From positions 628,534-692,533 of the forward strand of contig JALPQD010000412.1 in the NCBI GenBank assembly GCA_023101885.1: DNA of 64,000 nucleotides. The letters run 5' to 3'. Below are positions 1 through 12,205 of the stretch, in pieces. The stretch comes from Typhlomys cinereus (taxonomy: Eukaryota > Chordata > Mammalia > Rodentia > Platacanthomyidae). The notes under the pieces are model-generated. The model worked only from the letters and a program-made list of their open reading frames with translations. It did not search any database and was not told the DNA's origin. The position numbers and the translations under genes were made by a program. Position 1 is the stretch's first letter. Each line of letters opens with the position of its first letter.

Positions 1-1020
1 CACCCTTACCAGCATTTTTTATCTTTTCCATTTTTGTCATACCCATTTATGGATTGAAATGATCTTATTATAATTTCAATTTGCATTATTCCAATAGTTG
101 ATGACATGAACTTTTTTCATGTATTTCCTGGTCCCTTTGTATTTCTTCTTTTGAGAAGTGCAGTTTGATCTGAATTTTTAAGTGTAATTATTTGGTGTGT
201 CACTGTTAGAATCCCTTACGTAATCTAGATATTAATCCCTGGCAGATGACTAGCTGGCGAGCTTCACTCCCTTTCTGTGGGTTGTTTATTTACTCTGCTC
301 CTTGTTTCCTTTGCCATCCGGAGCATTTTAGTTTAACAGAATCCTATTTCTATATTTTTCCTTTTGTTCCTTGTGTTTTTGAGGTCACAAGGTAAAAATC
401 ATCATCTATACCATCATCTTAGACTGTTTCTTTTATGTTTTATTCTAGTAGCTTCATAGTTTTCAGACTTATTTGGGATCTTTAATCCACCTTGTTGATT
501 TCTGTGCAGGACAAGAGATGGGGTCAAGTTACCCTAGTATGCACTTGACTATTCTTTAGATAGAAAAGCCTGAAGACACCACTAAAATGATTAGAACTGA
601 TAATTAAGTTCAGAAAGTTGCAAAACATAAGGCCAGTCTATCAAATTAGTAGTATTTGATACACAATAACATGATTGCTGAGAAGGAAACCATGAAAGTA
701 ATCCTATTAAAAATAACTAAAATATAAAAATAAAATGCAAATAAAATAAATTTAACCAATAAAAAACCTCGATCATGAAAATCATGAAACATTGAACAAA
801 GAAGATGAAGGAGACATAAAAACAAATGAACCCTGTGATCGTGGACTGGAAGAAATAGTCTTACTTAAATTATCTATCCAATTCAAATTGGTTTATGGAT
901 TCAGTGTAATCCCTCATCAAAATTCCAATGTAGTTCCTAAAACTACTAAGATGTTCTATGCAAGCAATCCTGAACTAAAAGAATAAAGCTAGAAGCACCA
1001 CGGTGTCCTGGTATCAAGAT
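1..1020 (-). mobile_element. Old L1 fragment with inverted 5' part (twin-priming topology)
   Basis: Bases 1-540 read as the reverse complement of the 3' part of L1 ORF2, for example the stretch around 100-170 that is antisense to the conserved segment near the ORF2 end. From about 560 to 1020 the + strand instead reads as sense ORF2, from a more 5' part of the same gene. Seen from the minus strand this is an inverted 5' segment followed by a sense 3' segment, the layout left by twin priming. All reading frames are broken. The 3' end lies before base 1, so the poly(A) tail and target-site duplication cannot be checked. Confidence 0.6.
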
Positions 1021-1044
1021 ATAGCACAAGGATCCCAAACAGCA

Positions 1045-1140
1045 AGACCCAGGTATTAAAGCACCACAGACTGCAATACAACAGAAGAGACCCAGGTATT
1101 AAAGCACCACGGACTGCAATGCAACAGAAGAAACCCAGGC
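1045..1140. repeat. Imperfect 43-bp tandem duplication
   Basis: The segment beginning AGACCCAGGTATTAAAGC at 1045 is repeated from 1088 with two or three changes, and the start of a third copy follows at about 1131. The period is 43 bp. It sits at the downstream edge of the inverted L1 fragment. Confidence 0.75.
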
Positions 1141-3146
1141 ATCTGCCACTGGCAATTTCATGAAGAAGATAGAAAAATTCATTGGAGGAAGCATAGATGT
1201 CTTCCTTGGTAAATGACACTAAAGCTAGACATCCATATACAGAAGGAATTGAGAACTAAAAAATAAAATACTTTCTCAAACCCACCCAAGAAGAATCCAT
1301 GCAATACCTGGATGGTGGGCATGTGGAGAACAATTGGTCCCAGGTAGAATGGGAGGGCAGGCGGATCGAAAGGATGACTTGGACAGGAAGTGGTTTCTGT
1401 TCGACAAATAGTGTGATTAAGAAGTGGGAAGGTTTTAGTGCTATGATGGAGAAAGCAGATGTTTCTTCTTGAAACAAGAGAGACAAAAACCTGGCCAAGA
1501 TGCCATGAAAAACAGAGACACTTGAGAAAACGATGTTATGTGGAGCAAACTGAAGCACAACGTGAAAATCTATTTGCCCTTGACCCTTGGCAACCTGCTC
1601 ACTGGACAGAACTACTAGAAAGTGGCCGTCTCTGAATGAGGTGTGGGAGGCAAGGGAGTGGGTAGGGGACTTTTATTTTATATGTAGGGCTTTTTATTTC
1701 ATGTGGCTTTGCGTTTTAAAACCATTAAAGCCATTAAAACATGATCCCTCCTTTAAATGTAAACAATGGGGAAGGGAAAATAAGGAATGAGGATCAACGA
1801 AGACAGGAAGTTCTTTCTAAGAGAACAAAGAGCAGCATATCACGTATGTGTACACATATGAATGCACGCACACACGTCCATGCACGTTCACACACATGCA
1901 CACATTTCTTAGAATCCTAACATTTTCCTCCTCACACACTAGGACGAATTCCAAATCTTCCTCAGACAAATAAGACGTCTTGTGCTAGAACGAGGTCCTT
2001 GTGACAATCCAGAAGGTCAGTGGTGACAGCTGGACTGGGTGGAAGACCTTGGATTTCCTTGGCTCCGGAAGGAACCAGAAAGAACAGTCTCGCAGGCCCA
2101 CCCTCTGACATTAGGTTAGCTCCAGTAGTCAGCAGGTGGTTCTGAGACTCCAGGACAGAAGTGCACATATTCCCCAAATCAAAAGTGAAGTACGTACCAG
2201 CCTTGATAAGTGGTGATAGAGCATCAATAAAGGCCTGAGTCTCACCTGGCAACAGGATCGGCCCAGACAGCAACGGGGTGGGCAATACCTCTTTTTCCCT
2301 GAAAGATCAACTGCCTTAGTTTATGAGGGTCTGGAGAACCGGGGGCTGGCCCGACCCACAGAACCAGGGGAGTTGTTCAAGGAACCTTTCCTAAGATCTT
2401 CAGATGGGAAGCATCACCTATGATTACTAATAATGACAGTGGAAAAATTGGGGGGCCAGAGAGGCAGCATCGGCCCAGTTAACAGCGGCCATAAATGCCA
2501 TGGTAGAGTAGAGAAGTCAGGAGTGTGCTTGGGACTAAGCCACCGACTTTAGGAGGGTGGTGGTATCCAGTCTATGCCAGTAGCACTGGAAATATGGGGG
2601 GGGGGGAGTCTCCAAAGTCTGGGGACAGACTCGGTCTGAAGTATTTCCAAATGTAGTCACTCGTGCTGGGAATTTGGAGCAACTTTTTAAAGCTGACCAA
2701 GGTAGTTTGCACAGACATTGTTTTTCTCTTTCTAAATCCATTGACCCGTACGCAAAGCTGGCACCAAGTTTTCAAAACCAGATGTTACAGTATCTAAATA
2801 TTTAAGGCTTCTTTCAAGGACTTCATGTGTGCACTTTTGGAGAAATGGAGCCTTCTGAATCTGGGCCACTTGTTTATTCTTGTTTCTCTGCTCCCCAGAG
2901 AGATGCCTTTATTTTCTCTACAGATTGCGAGTTTTGCAGTGAGATTGCTTTTAGCGTTGTTTTACACATTGATGGTTATGGGTTCTTGACAAGAATGTGT
3001 TAATTGTGTATTTTAATTTTGATGATAATCTAAACAGAAATAGTCTAAGTAGGATAGATTGTTTAAAGAATTACCACAGAACCAGGAACTCATGTTACTT
3101 TCCAGCCTTTGTCTTTGTACAGTTGTTTCCCCAAACCTCAGATCCG
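1141..3146. other. Intron sequence without recognised genes
   Basis: No exon or repeat I can name. A degenerate CA/TG-rich patch lies at about 1840-1910. A 107-codon open frame runs on the minus strand from 2285 to 1962 in a slightly GC-richer block (about 1930-2570). I do not recognise its product and no splice sites or start context support it as a gene; it could be a decayed processed pseudogene or retroelement piece. A G run lies at about 2598. Confidence 0.4.
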
Positions 3147-3454
3147 GGTGGCCTCCCCTGATCCCTGGGGGAAATTGTTCAAGATGCCCAGTGGAAGCTT
3201 AAAGCATAGGTAGCATGTGCAGAACAAACCTCAGATGTACTGTTTGCTGCTGGACTTGCCGCCTCTTCAGGAGTCTCATGTCCACTTTTGCACAATAAGA
3301 GATTACCAGCCATACTAAAGTAACAGCAGAGCAATTCTAGCATTGAAAATGTATGAACGTTTCTAGAACTTTCCACGTAATGTTTTCAGACCATCGTTAA
3401 TCATGGGTACCTGAAACCTCAGGAAGTGACACTGTGGCTAAATGAGGACTATTG
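3147..3454. mobile_element. Fossil Tigger-type (pogo) DNA transposon, non-autonomous
   Basis: The left end (about 3150-3210) matches the conserved start of a Tigger-family inverted repeat, including GATCCCTGGGGGAAATTGTT. The right end (about 3390-3454) matches the other end, including CATGGGTACCTGAAACC and the terminal GAGGACTATTG. The two ends form degenerate terminal inverted repeats. About 300 bp is a usual length for deletion derivatives. The exact subfamily is uncertain. Confidence 0.65.
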
Positions 3455-5431
3455 GACTGCAGTATTTGTAAACCTTTTTTGTACCAAGTCACACCAACTT
3501 GATCACCCACAACTCATGGGGGAAGATGTAGGTCCAACAGAACTGAAAAGTATCTTTGTGCCAAGGAAAGACCAAGGCACCATGCTGTGTGGAGGGCGTC
3601 ACAGAGCACAAAGAGAAGAAGGGGGAGGGGGCTCTTCCCCAGCCAGCGCGGCCCTGGCAAGCCCTCTCAGCATGTCCCCACGTGCTGCCCTAAAGCATTC
3701 TGCCACATGCTATTAGAGTTGTGGATGTGACGCTCATTGGTTTCGTGGTGTGGGTTTTATTTAATTTTATAGTTTATAGTTGAACAAGGGCTATAAACAT
3801 AAGGTGTTTATATCTAGTTTTATATTTGAGCATGTTTAAGTAACATAATTTGAAGCAAGTTAAGTCAACATCAAGGGGGAATTTTCTTTTTACTTTCAAA
3901 AGGGGTGTCTACATTACTCGAGTTGCAGAAATTTGTTTTTAATGGGATTTGTTTTTAATGATCTCCACATTGTCGTTTATTCATGTCATCACAGATCTTA
4001 AGCATCATTTATTTTTTCAGTAATAAAAAGTATACATATAACATCTATTTCCAGTACCCTGGAGGCTTTGGTGTTGTTCTTATGGACAGGACTTGGGTAC
4101 AAGAAAGCAACTGATACTTAGGAACCTGCTAGAAGTGAGGACCATGGGTATGAAGGGAAGCTGGGTAGGAATTGGGGTGGGGCTAAGAAACCACAGCATG
4201 GAAGAGGTACTCATTTGCTTTGGGGAGTTGGGTTTGGACCAGGTGACATTGAGCTAGCACTCAGGACACACTTTAGACACAAAACACTCAAGTAATATGG
4301 CTACAACCACAGTCATTCTCTATGGTGACCTCGAAGCAGCTCGGTAGGCTTTAGGCCTGATCCTTTTTGCAGAGGTCAGTACTGAACTTCTTGGGTCATC
4401 TCTTTAGGCTCTCAAAGGAGCACCTCAAATCCAGGATAATGACAAAGTCTCAGGACCACCTCCTCAGAATCCCTCATCTGAGGTTCTCTGGACTGCGCCA
4501 AGGCAGGATGCTCAAGCCTGACCATTAAACTTTGGCTGCGTAGAAGGCTGCGGATGGGTATTTCCCACCTCTTAGCGAGAGAAAGTTTGTACCAAATGGA
4601 GACTATTGGGAATGGGGGCAAAGTTGCTAAAAGCAGACAGCTGACTGAAGGCTGCCCCCAGAGCAGGTGTACTCCAGGGTTGGCCTGCAAGGCCAGGCGA
4701 GCTGTCAGCCAGGAAACACTGATTCTTCGGGGTGACTGACGGAATAGGCAGGAACGAGGAGAAGAGCTACGCTCCCAAACCCCTTTTACCAACTACATGG
4801 GATCATTGGAAGACTACCACATAGTGTCATCAAATCATTTGCCTTCAGAACCAGGTCACTTCATGGCTTTTGCGGACTCAGGGGCTCGGAAGGTAATAAG
4901 GATCTAGACAATCGAAGAGCTCTTGTACAATTCCCGGGGGGGGGGGGGCTACTGCTACTACTCAACTCCCACAACAGCTGCTCTGGGGGATGTGGGTTCA
5001 GGCTTTCCAGAACTGCCCAGTTTTCAAGAGGTGAGCACACACCATTTTAGCGGGAAGTGGCTGGAAGTGTGATATCAAACAAAACTCATTTGCTGGAGGG
5101 GCTGGGAGCTGGGCGCAGTAAACTCGGGCTGTTGACTTCAAGTCGCTAACTTCCCACAAGACTTCTACTCTAGGCACGACCTTGGTTGCTCCGACCTCCT
5201 CTGTTGCACTGAAAACTCCAAGGAATAATGTGCGGATTCGTCTCTGTAGTCCTTGGTAAACTTGGTATGAGCAGTAGGTGCTGCTTATCTAGTAGGCGTG
5301 AAGGAAGAAAAACACTTTTACTAATTGGAGCAGACATAGAGAATATAAAGTCAATTGGGTCCAGATTTAATACTAAATAAAACCCTGAATTTTTGTGATC
5401 ACCATCTATTTGCCTTTGTTTAAAAATCCAT
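3455..5431. other. Intron sequence, no recognised features
   Basis: I see no exon, RNA gene or named repeat here. There is an AT-rich patch at about 3740-4060 and a run of about a dozen G residues near 4937. Open frames on both strands are short, lack splice context and look incidental. Confidence 0.5.
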
Positions 5432-5780
5432 GGGGCTGGAGAGATGGCTCAGGGGTTAAAGTCGCTGCCTCACCAGGAAAATGACCTGAGTTCAGATCCT
5501 CCAGATCCCATGTAAAAATGCTGGGTGGATATGGCGACGGCCACACTTGTGGCCTTCTGGCCAAGCCTCGGAAAACCCAGAGCACAATGATAAGGAGGTA
5601 GGACAACCAGGATGATTTCCAGTGTCATCCTTGAACCTCCACAGGTGCACAACGCTCGAGTGTCCTCTTATAACACGCCTGTACACACATCTACACACAC
5701 ACACACACACACACGCACCACGCATGCACGCACTGCACGCGCACACATGTCCTGTGCACACATACATGAAAAAAAAAGTC
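5432..5780 (+). mobile_element. B2-superfamily SINE, older subfamily, with (CA)n tail
   Basis: The tRNA-like head starts GGGGCTGGAGAGATGGCTCA and holds an A-box-like and a B-box-like motif (GAGTTCAGATCC). A body of about 200 bp, a CA microsatellite (about 5686-5720) and an A-rich end follow. A short repeat AAATCCAT flanks it at 5424-5431 and 5781-5788 and is a plausible target-site duplication. A pyrimidine-rich patch follows at 5860-5940. Confidence 0.85.
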
Positions 5781-5974
5781 AAATCCATATCGAGTGCTGG
5801 AAGCTACTCAGAGCAACATGCTCGTTCATTTGCTTGTCGAAGGTAAAAAACTCTTTAATTCTATCTCCTCAGCTCTCTTCTCTCGCCGCCTTCTTTTTCT
5901 TCCTTTTCCTTCTCTTTTTCCTCCTCCCTCTTTCTCATTTCTTCTAGTCAGAAAAGATTTAAAATATTTTCTTC

Positions 5975-6203
5975 AAAAACATCTTTCCGGGGCTGGAGAG
6001 GTGGCTCAGGGATTAAGCCTCCGCCTTGCAGGCAGAAGGTCCTGAGTTCAGATCCTAGACTCCATGTATAGACGCCAGGTGGAAGTGGGGGCAGCCAGCG
6101 CTTCTGGTCCTGGTAGGGCGGAGCCTGTGAATCCCGGGGCGGAGTAAACAAGGAGGAGGTGGAGGCGTCCATGGTGGTTCCCGAATTCGTCCGTGGTTCT
6201 ACA

Positions 6204-6241
<38 letters not shown>

Positions 6242-6332
6242 TACACACTGTCACACACACACACACGCACACACACACACACACACACGTACAATTGAAT
6301 AAATAAAAAAATTTTAAAAAAAACATCTTTCC
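5975..6332 (+). mobile_element. Young B2-superfamily SINE with GC-rich body, TSD-flanked
   Basis: The element spans 5989-6318 between exact 14-bp duplications AAAAACATCTTTCC at 5975-5988 and 6319-6332. It has a tRNA-like head with pol III A and B boxes, a GC-rich body (about 6070-6200), a long CA microsatellite (6200-6290) and a 3' end with AATAAA and a run of A. It belongs to the same subfamily as the copies at 15001, 17266, 19229 and 45485. The exact duplication marks a recent L1-type insertion. Confidence 0.92.
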
Positions 6333-7289
6333 TCGGCGGGATATCCAACATCTAAGAGAAATAAAAAGATTCCTGCTTACTTAGTTTTTTCTGACTCTCA
6401 CGTCCCCAACTGCCCTTGAGGAATCTAGTGTTGCTGTTACAACAACAAACAAACAACGAAAAAATGTAGGGCGTTCAGTTACAGCATTCGGAGTAAAGAA
6501 CAAACGAATTTCGGCATGTGTCCTATGCCATATTTGGGTGTCCGAATGTGAACGAGATACAATGTCATGGCATTCTTACTTGGCACAGAGGTCTGGGTTC
6601 AGAAGGATTCGGCTTGATTTTCTGCTCTATAGCTACCATCTTGAAATTCTTTATATTTTTAAGAAGGATGCCCATTTTTATTTTGTACAGGAACCCCAAT
6701 TATGTAGTTAGTCCTTGGAGCATGACTTAAGCCACTGATGCCGTAGGAGGCCACTCCCGTACCAATCACCCTGAGCCATGCAGACCCAAGCGCAGGGCCA
6801 CTGCTTGGCTTCTCCTTGCTACAAAGTGATTGTCTGGTGGTTTCTCCTTGGGAATCATATTTTGCTATTCTGATTGGTTCTGGGATTCCTCCTTGGCAGC
6901 AAATGCTCCCTGTCAGACTTTTTAATCCACGTTTCTTCACTGTACCTGGCATAAATCAGAGAAAGCCTGTGTCGAAATGCTAAATTGCTTCATAGATGCC
7001 TTGAAAAGCAATTTGACCTAAAAAAATAACTTTTATTGGTGTTACCCAGTCGGTGTTCCATGATGCATATGATGTTTATTGTAAATGAGTGTTTCTGATG
7101 TCACCTTCTGCACAATTACTCATACGCACAGTCTCCAAATGTTGGCTGCAGATTAACTTGATTCCTCCTGCAGATGGGGTCTTTTTTTAAAAGAAAAGTT
7201 CATGGCTAGTTAGGCTATTCAGACGCCTCAGTCACTCCAGCGTACTCCTAAAAAGAAAGGGCTTTCATTTTTTCTTTTCATTTCTTGTC
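6333..7289. other. Intron sequence, no recognised features
   Basis: Nothing I can name. The stretch is AT-rich and lacks candidate exons with good borders. Confidence 0.45.
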
Positions 7290-7636
7290 CTGTTTTTATG
7301 TGTATTGTATATGGGGTACATGCCTGTTTGCACGTGTGTGGGTGCATGTATGTGCAGGTGAGTGTATGTACATACACGTGGGTACAAACACTGGGGACTG
7401 ATGTCAAGAATCATCATCAATCACTCGTCCGCCTTATTCTTTAGAGACGGCATCTCTAGTCAAACCCAGAGCTCATCAACAGAGCTAGCTTGCTCTGGGG
7501 ATTCCCATTCTCCATCCTCCAAGGATGGGATTACAGATAAGCCACTACACCTACCTGACATTTTATGTGGGGTCTGGGGATCTGAACTCTGGTCTTTTGG
7601 CATGTGCTTTAGCCATCAAGATACTTCCCCAGCCCA
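7290..7636 (-). mobile_element. tRNA-headed rodent SINE (B2/B4-like), old copy
   Basis: Read on the minus strand, a degenerate tRNA head ends at CCCCAGCCC (about 7628-7636), with GGGATCTGAACTCTGGTC as the antisense B-box region. A TG-rich tail lies at 7310-7380. The copy is diverged and no target-site duplication was found. Confidence 0.7.
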
Positions 7637-8274
7637 GAAAGAGTTCTTGAGCAGACATGCAAGAAAATGGAGTACGCACATTTACAATGGGAGAACTATG
7701 TAAATCGCCACAGAAATACCACCAGGAAAAAAATCTTATCCCAAACTGCCTCAGGGAGATCTGCTATAGGGAAAAGTTAGATGAAGTTTTGTATTTTAGA
7801 TGAAACTTAAATGAAACTTGTATTTTAAAAAAGTATTCATTTTACGAAACGACCTATGACAAGGTTTCTTTTAGATAATAAAATATTTGCTACAAATAAA
7901 AAAATTCAATGGTTAAAAATGTTACTGAATTCTCTGGTTTGATAATCACTGTCATTATACATGATGTCACTCTGGAGGAGTTGATCTAGGTGATGGCTAC
8001 AGAGGATCTCTTTGCACTCCTTGAATCTTAATTTCTCCTAAGTCTGATTACTTTAAAATAGAGAGCGTATAAGCTCATATATGCATACATGAAATAAAAT
8101 CATAGTATGTTATAACATATTCAGAAATACATCTTCAAGGTGAAACCAAGTCCATTTTTGCAGCACGCGAAGCTGCATGTCTGATCTGCCTTTGTCTCTT
8201 CTGGTATTTCATCAGGTGAAGTACTGGATCTAGAGTCTGCGACACCCAAATCTTGCTGGCAGCTAACTCCAATT
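7637..8274. other. AT-rich intron sequence, no recognised features
   Basis: No exon, RNA gene or clear repeat. Composition is AT-rich. Confidence 0.45.
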
Positions 8275-8575
8275 ACTCATCTGATGGTTGATTGTCATCT
8301 CAGAGGGATTAAGAAATACCTAGGAGATTAGCAAAGTGGGTGGGCCTGTGAAGACTAATTAAGGGGAGAAGACCAGTGTGAATGTGCAATCCATCATTCC
8401 ACAAGAGGAACACAACTGAAATAAAAGGAGGGAAGAAGAAAGCAAACTAGTGTAGCATCTTATCTCTCTGCTTCATGGCATCCCCTCCCCACTATGTTCC
8501 TTCCTTTTCCTCTTTGCTACAGTGATGAGAAAATCTGAATCGCGCAATCTTTGACCAAGAAGGCACCATCTGCAT
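8275..8575 (+). mobile_element. ERVL-MaLR LTR fragment (ORR1-like)
   Basis: It opens with a diverged TGATTGTCATCTCAG motif like the ORR1 start, then a CCTAGGAGATTAGC block and a GTGGGTGGGCC block typical of rodent MaLR LTRs. No internal region follows, so it is a solo LTR or fragment. Confidence 0.55.
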
Positions 8576-9959
8576 AATGTAGCCACATTTAAAAATCATA
8601 GTGACTCGTCTCACAACCTAGAAAAGGACAAAGAACGTGATACTAGCCAGGAGCCACGTTCTCTTTCTGTTCTCTTAAATGTAGCACAGGAAGTTGATGA
8701 CTACATCATTCTAATTTTAATTCTAATTAGAGTGATTTAATTTTCTCCATTTTATTTGCTTAAATCGGAAAGGTGGAAGTGGTGGCAAAGTTAAGGAACT
8801 AAGAGATGGAACACAAGCGAGAAACTGAAAACAGGAAGGGAATTTACACACCTATTCATTCAAGGATTTTTCAGCTAGCCAATCTGTCTTTTGTTATCTG
8901 GGGTCAAAGACAAGCACGTGTGCCCTCCTAGCACTATATTCCAAGAAGTAGGAAGATCATATACCAGTCAACTCGTACGTGTTACCAGGTGGAAATGAAT
9001 ACTCGGAAGAAAACTAGAGCGAGAAAAAGCCACAAAGGACAGGAATCAGACAGAGCAATTGTGGGGAATGATGTTGCTTTTGGAGCTAGAGGGAGACAGA
9101 GTTAGAGCTATCATAAATTCAGCAGATTTGTAAGAACAAAAAAAATTGTAAATGTGAACCCTAATGATATATTAGTGAATGTGAACTTGACTGCTATATC
9201 ATTTTAATTTCACTTCTAAAGTTAGCTTCTTTTCCCCCACTGTTGGCCACATTTACTTTTCACACTTATATTTTATAGAGCAGTGGCCATAAAAATGTTC
9301 ATGTTCTTTGACCTCATCACACTGATTCTCAACCCCAGTGCATTTAATGCATTACAATGCATATTTCACTTCACTCCCTTTACTACCTTAAGATGAAATC
9401 TTGGATCACATAACCCAGCTAAGGACGTAATTGAAAAAACTCAAGGCGATCCTTTGAGGAACCCAAAGCTAAACAATTCATCATAAAACAAACCCAAAAT
9501 CTCAGGAAGACACACCGATACTTTTGTCCACACTAGAATTACCAGCGCAGCCTCCATTCAGAGTGAAGGAAAGAAGAGGGTAGCTGTGGTGCTGTGTACT
9601 GAAAGCATCTCTTTAAGGGGGTAGACCAGTTGTTTCGGAGTCTGACACCAGAGAAGCTGACAGCTCTGAAGTAATCGAGTTAGGTAGGCTCTGGGCTCTC
9701 AGTAGCCCACAATGTGCTTGACCGCATGGCGTTTGACAGAATATTGGTGGCGGGGAGTCCTCTGCTCATTGAGACTGGCCCATACATTACTTGTACTTGG
9801 TACCATGCACCAATGCTAACGAAGTTCCCACAGGTAATGTTTTGGGGGGACTTTCAGTACCCCTCTTTATATCAAAGTACATGGAGGATAGTGATATCCA
9901 AACATATTGATATCAAGATTAGTAGGGAGAGCATAAAGTAGGTACAACCTCAATATCTC
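8576..9959. other. Intron sequence, no recognised features
   Basis: AT-rich, with no recognisable repeat or exon. Confidence 0.4.
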
Positions 9960-10125
9960 ACTGAATAGAAATGTTTAATTAATTATGATTTGTCCAAATA
10001 TTATATGATACAGCCATTAAACAGGTAAGTAAATCTTCAGTAAAAATGGAAACCAAAGTCATCACTTATGATACATTGCTGAATGAAAGCATATGTAACA
10101 TTTTATGTAATCCACATAGAACATG
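9960..10125 (+). mobile_element. Old L1 (L1M-like) 3' fragment
   Basis: The sequence follows the conserved L1 ORF2 3' region (the block describing an AT-rich ATTATGATTTGTCC stretch, then GATACAGCCATTAAACAGG). It is highly diverged and non-coding. Confidence 0.45.
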
Positions 10126-10134
10126 CATGTGAAA

Positions 10135-10600
10135 TGTAGGGCCCAATGGTACAGTCTTGTAATCAAGCTATAGAGGAGGCTGTGGCAGGAAGATCGTGGC
10201 TCAGGGTGGGTGGAGAAATTTAATAAGACCTTGTCTTAACCTAAAACCTTAACAAGACCTGTCCTTGAAATGAAGCCAAGAACCCCAAACCTCAGGCATA
10301 AGTTGAGGAGATGACTCACGAGAGTGTTTGCCATGCAAATATGGGGACCTGAGTTTGGCCCCCAGCACCCGTATGCAGAAAGAAGCCAAGTATGGTGGCA
10401 CATACTTGTAACCTCAGTGCTGCTGTTCATTTGTAATCCCAGTTCTAGGGAGGCAGAGTAAGGCTGATGGTGGAGGCTCGTTGACTAGTCAGCATAACCT
10501 AATCAGAGGGTTCCCTGGCCATGAGAGCGCTTGTCTCAAAGAATAAGACAAAGAACGTCTGAGAAGAAATACCTTAGTCTAGCTCTGGCTTCTGCATGCA

Positions 10601-10636
<36 letters not shown>

Positions 10637-10700
10637 TTTCTCATATACACACACATACATTCACATGCACACACACATACATGCACACATATACACACGT
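10135..10700 (+). mobile_element. Composite old SINEs (B1-like piece, then tRNA-headed SINE) with (CT)n/(CA)n tail
   Basis: About 10135-10255 resembles a decayed B1 monomer. From about 10290 a tRNA-like head is followed by a B1-like right part, as in B4-type composites. A CT microsatellite (10600-10640) and CA-rich DNA (10645-10700) form the tail. The copies are old and no duplication was found. Confidence 0.6.
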
Positions 10701-11428
10701 TGTTATGAAAAAACATGGAAGTATTCTAAAATCATTAGCAGAAAGGCTAAATCAGCTATCAATTGATCAGTAGCAAATCACTACAATTGCTTTGCAATTT
10801 AGCCTGGCCTTCCACAGAGTGGTTCTTCTGCTTTTCTTGCTTGGAACCCCTCTGCAGAGCCTCAGTCAGGAGCAGGTTGGACAAAGGGACCTGCTCCTCT
10901 AGTGACCAGCTATCAGTTGGGTCTCTTTGACGGGTGCACCACCTGGAAAAACATGCAGTGTTTTAGAATTACGTTATAGCTTTAAAGTTGCTGGAGGAGG
11001 TGGAGGGGGGGGATGGATGGAGATTGCGTTCTTTGCAAATCTTAATAGTATTCTCCAAAGGAATAATTAGCCAGAGAATGTCAAAGGCAGAAAAGAGAAC
11101 AGACAGTCCTCTGGTCCACGGAAGGCAAGCAGATTTCATGTGACTTGTCAACTAAGACAGCTGGTCCCAAGGCTAGTGGGGGAGACGGAAGGAACAAGAG
11201 CAAAGAGCAGCGCATAGCAGGCAGCCAGTCATGGGGAGGGTTTGGAAGACTTGGGTAAATGCCACACATTTTCCATGGTGCATGGAAGCCTCCAGAAGGA
11301 TGGAGCCTTGCACCTCACTAGGGCGTTAGCTGATGGTAAGTAGGCTTTACCTAGCTGCATCATGTAAGGACACTGGCACGTTTTGCATTTCGGAGACACA
11401 GCTGACGCATGACAAACTCTCTGAACAG
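10701..11428. other. Intron sequence leading to ACOXL exon A
   Basis: No repeat recognised. The last bases form the 3' splice site of exon A, CTCTCTGAACAG, whose pyrimidine tract is short and weak. Confidence 0.5.
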
Positions 11429-11538
11429 GTTGTGGCCCGGGAACTGCTGGCGCAGCACAACAAGCGGTATGAGCAAAGCCCGCTCTTTCGCCAGCTCCAG
11501 GACTGGGCTGCAGCGGCCGGCGACAAGCTGAGAACCAG
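11429..11538 (+). CDS. ACOXL: ACOXL internal exon A (110 bp)
   Basis: This exon encodes 36 codons plus two bases and reads VVARELLAQHNKRYEQSPLF followed by RQLQDWAAAAGDKLRT. It begins in phase 0 after AACAG and ends with AG before GTACGC. Splicing to exon B completes the split codon as serine. The sequence fits the start of the C-terminal acyl-CoA oxidase domain. In this family that region lies just after the segment with the catalytic glutamate, which would be in the previous exon, outside this window. ACOXL is a peroxisomal acyl-CoA oxidase-like protein whose substrate is poorly known. An alternative acceptor at GACACAG, 27 bp upstream, is in the same frame and would add nine codons; I prefer 11429 because the codons before it do not look like the family. 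Identification is from memory of the family, not a search. Confidence 0.85.
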
Positions 11539-11769
11539 GTACGCACTGCCCAGGACGCCAGGGTCGCCTGCCTTCAGGGTTTTATTCTGAGCCTATTTGT
11601 GGAGTTTCCGCGTGGCCCAATTGGTCGCTCTTTGAAATTCTTGCTATCTACCGTGTACGGAAGAGTAAATACGTACAATTAGTATTCGTGTAAGAATGCT
11701 TAAGAATTATAACCTTCCCGACTGATCTTCTCCTTGACCTTATTCTTTATTGTCATAGCTCTAAACATT

Positions 11770-11925
11770 TTGTTAGTTTCCATCATAAAAGCTTATGAAG
11801 TAGGTTCTTGTTCCAGTTCACAGATGAGGAAACCAAGGCACAGGAGTTAGGTATTTTGCTTCCATGATACATAAATAGCAGGACTGAGATTTGACCCCCA
11901 GATGGTTCTGACTTGGGATCCATAC
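11770..11925 (-). mobile_element. MIR SINE (ancient)
   Basis: It contains CACAGATGAGGAAACCAAGG and then GACTGAGATTTGACCCCCAG. These are the reverse complement of the MIR core and of its tRNA-derived head. A TTTG/TTTA simple repeat follows at about 11940-11968. Confidence 0.75.
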
Positions 11926-12205
11926 TCTGGCATTACTTATTTATTTGTTTGTTTGTTTGTTTTTAATATTGTTGCCAACCTGTTTAAAGAAGGTGTAACA
12001 TGTATTTTTCTGTCTTAACCCAACATTTTGTTACAGGGGCTTCTCTAGGTTGTTAACCTTGTTAAGAAGCTGTGTTGCAAGTGTCTTTCAACCGTTCGTT
12101 ATGTGTGCAGACCACAGTTTGATTATTGTAATTTCCAGTATTTATAGATGCTTGACTTGTATTTGGTGTTTTGATATTTTTATAAAACTTACTAGACACC
12201 TTGTT

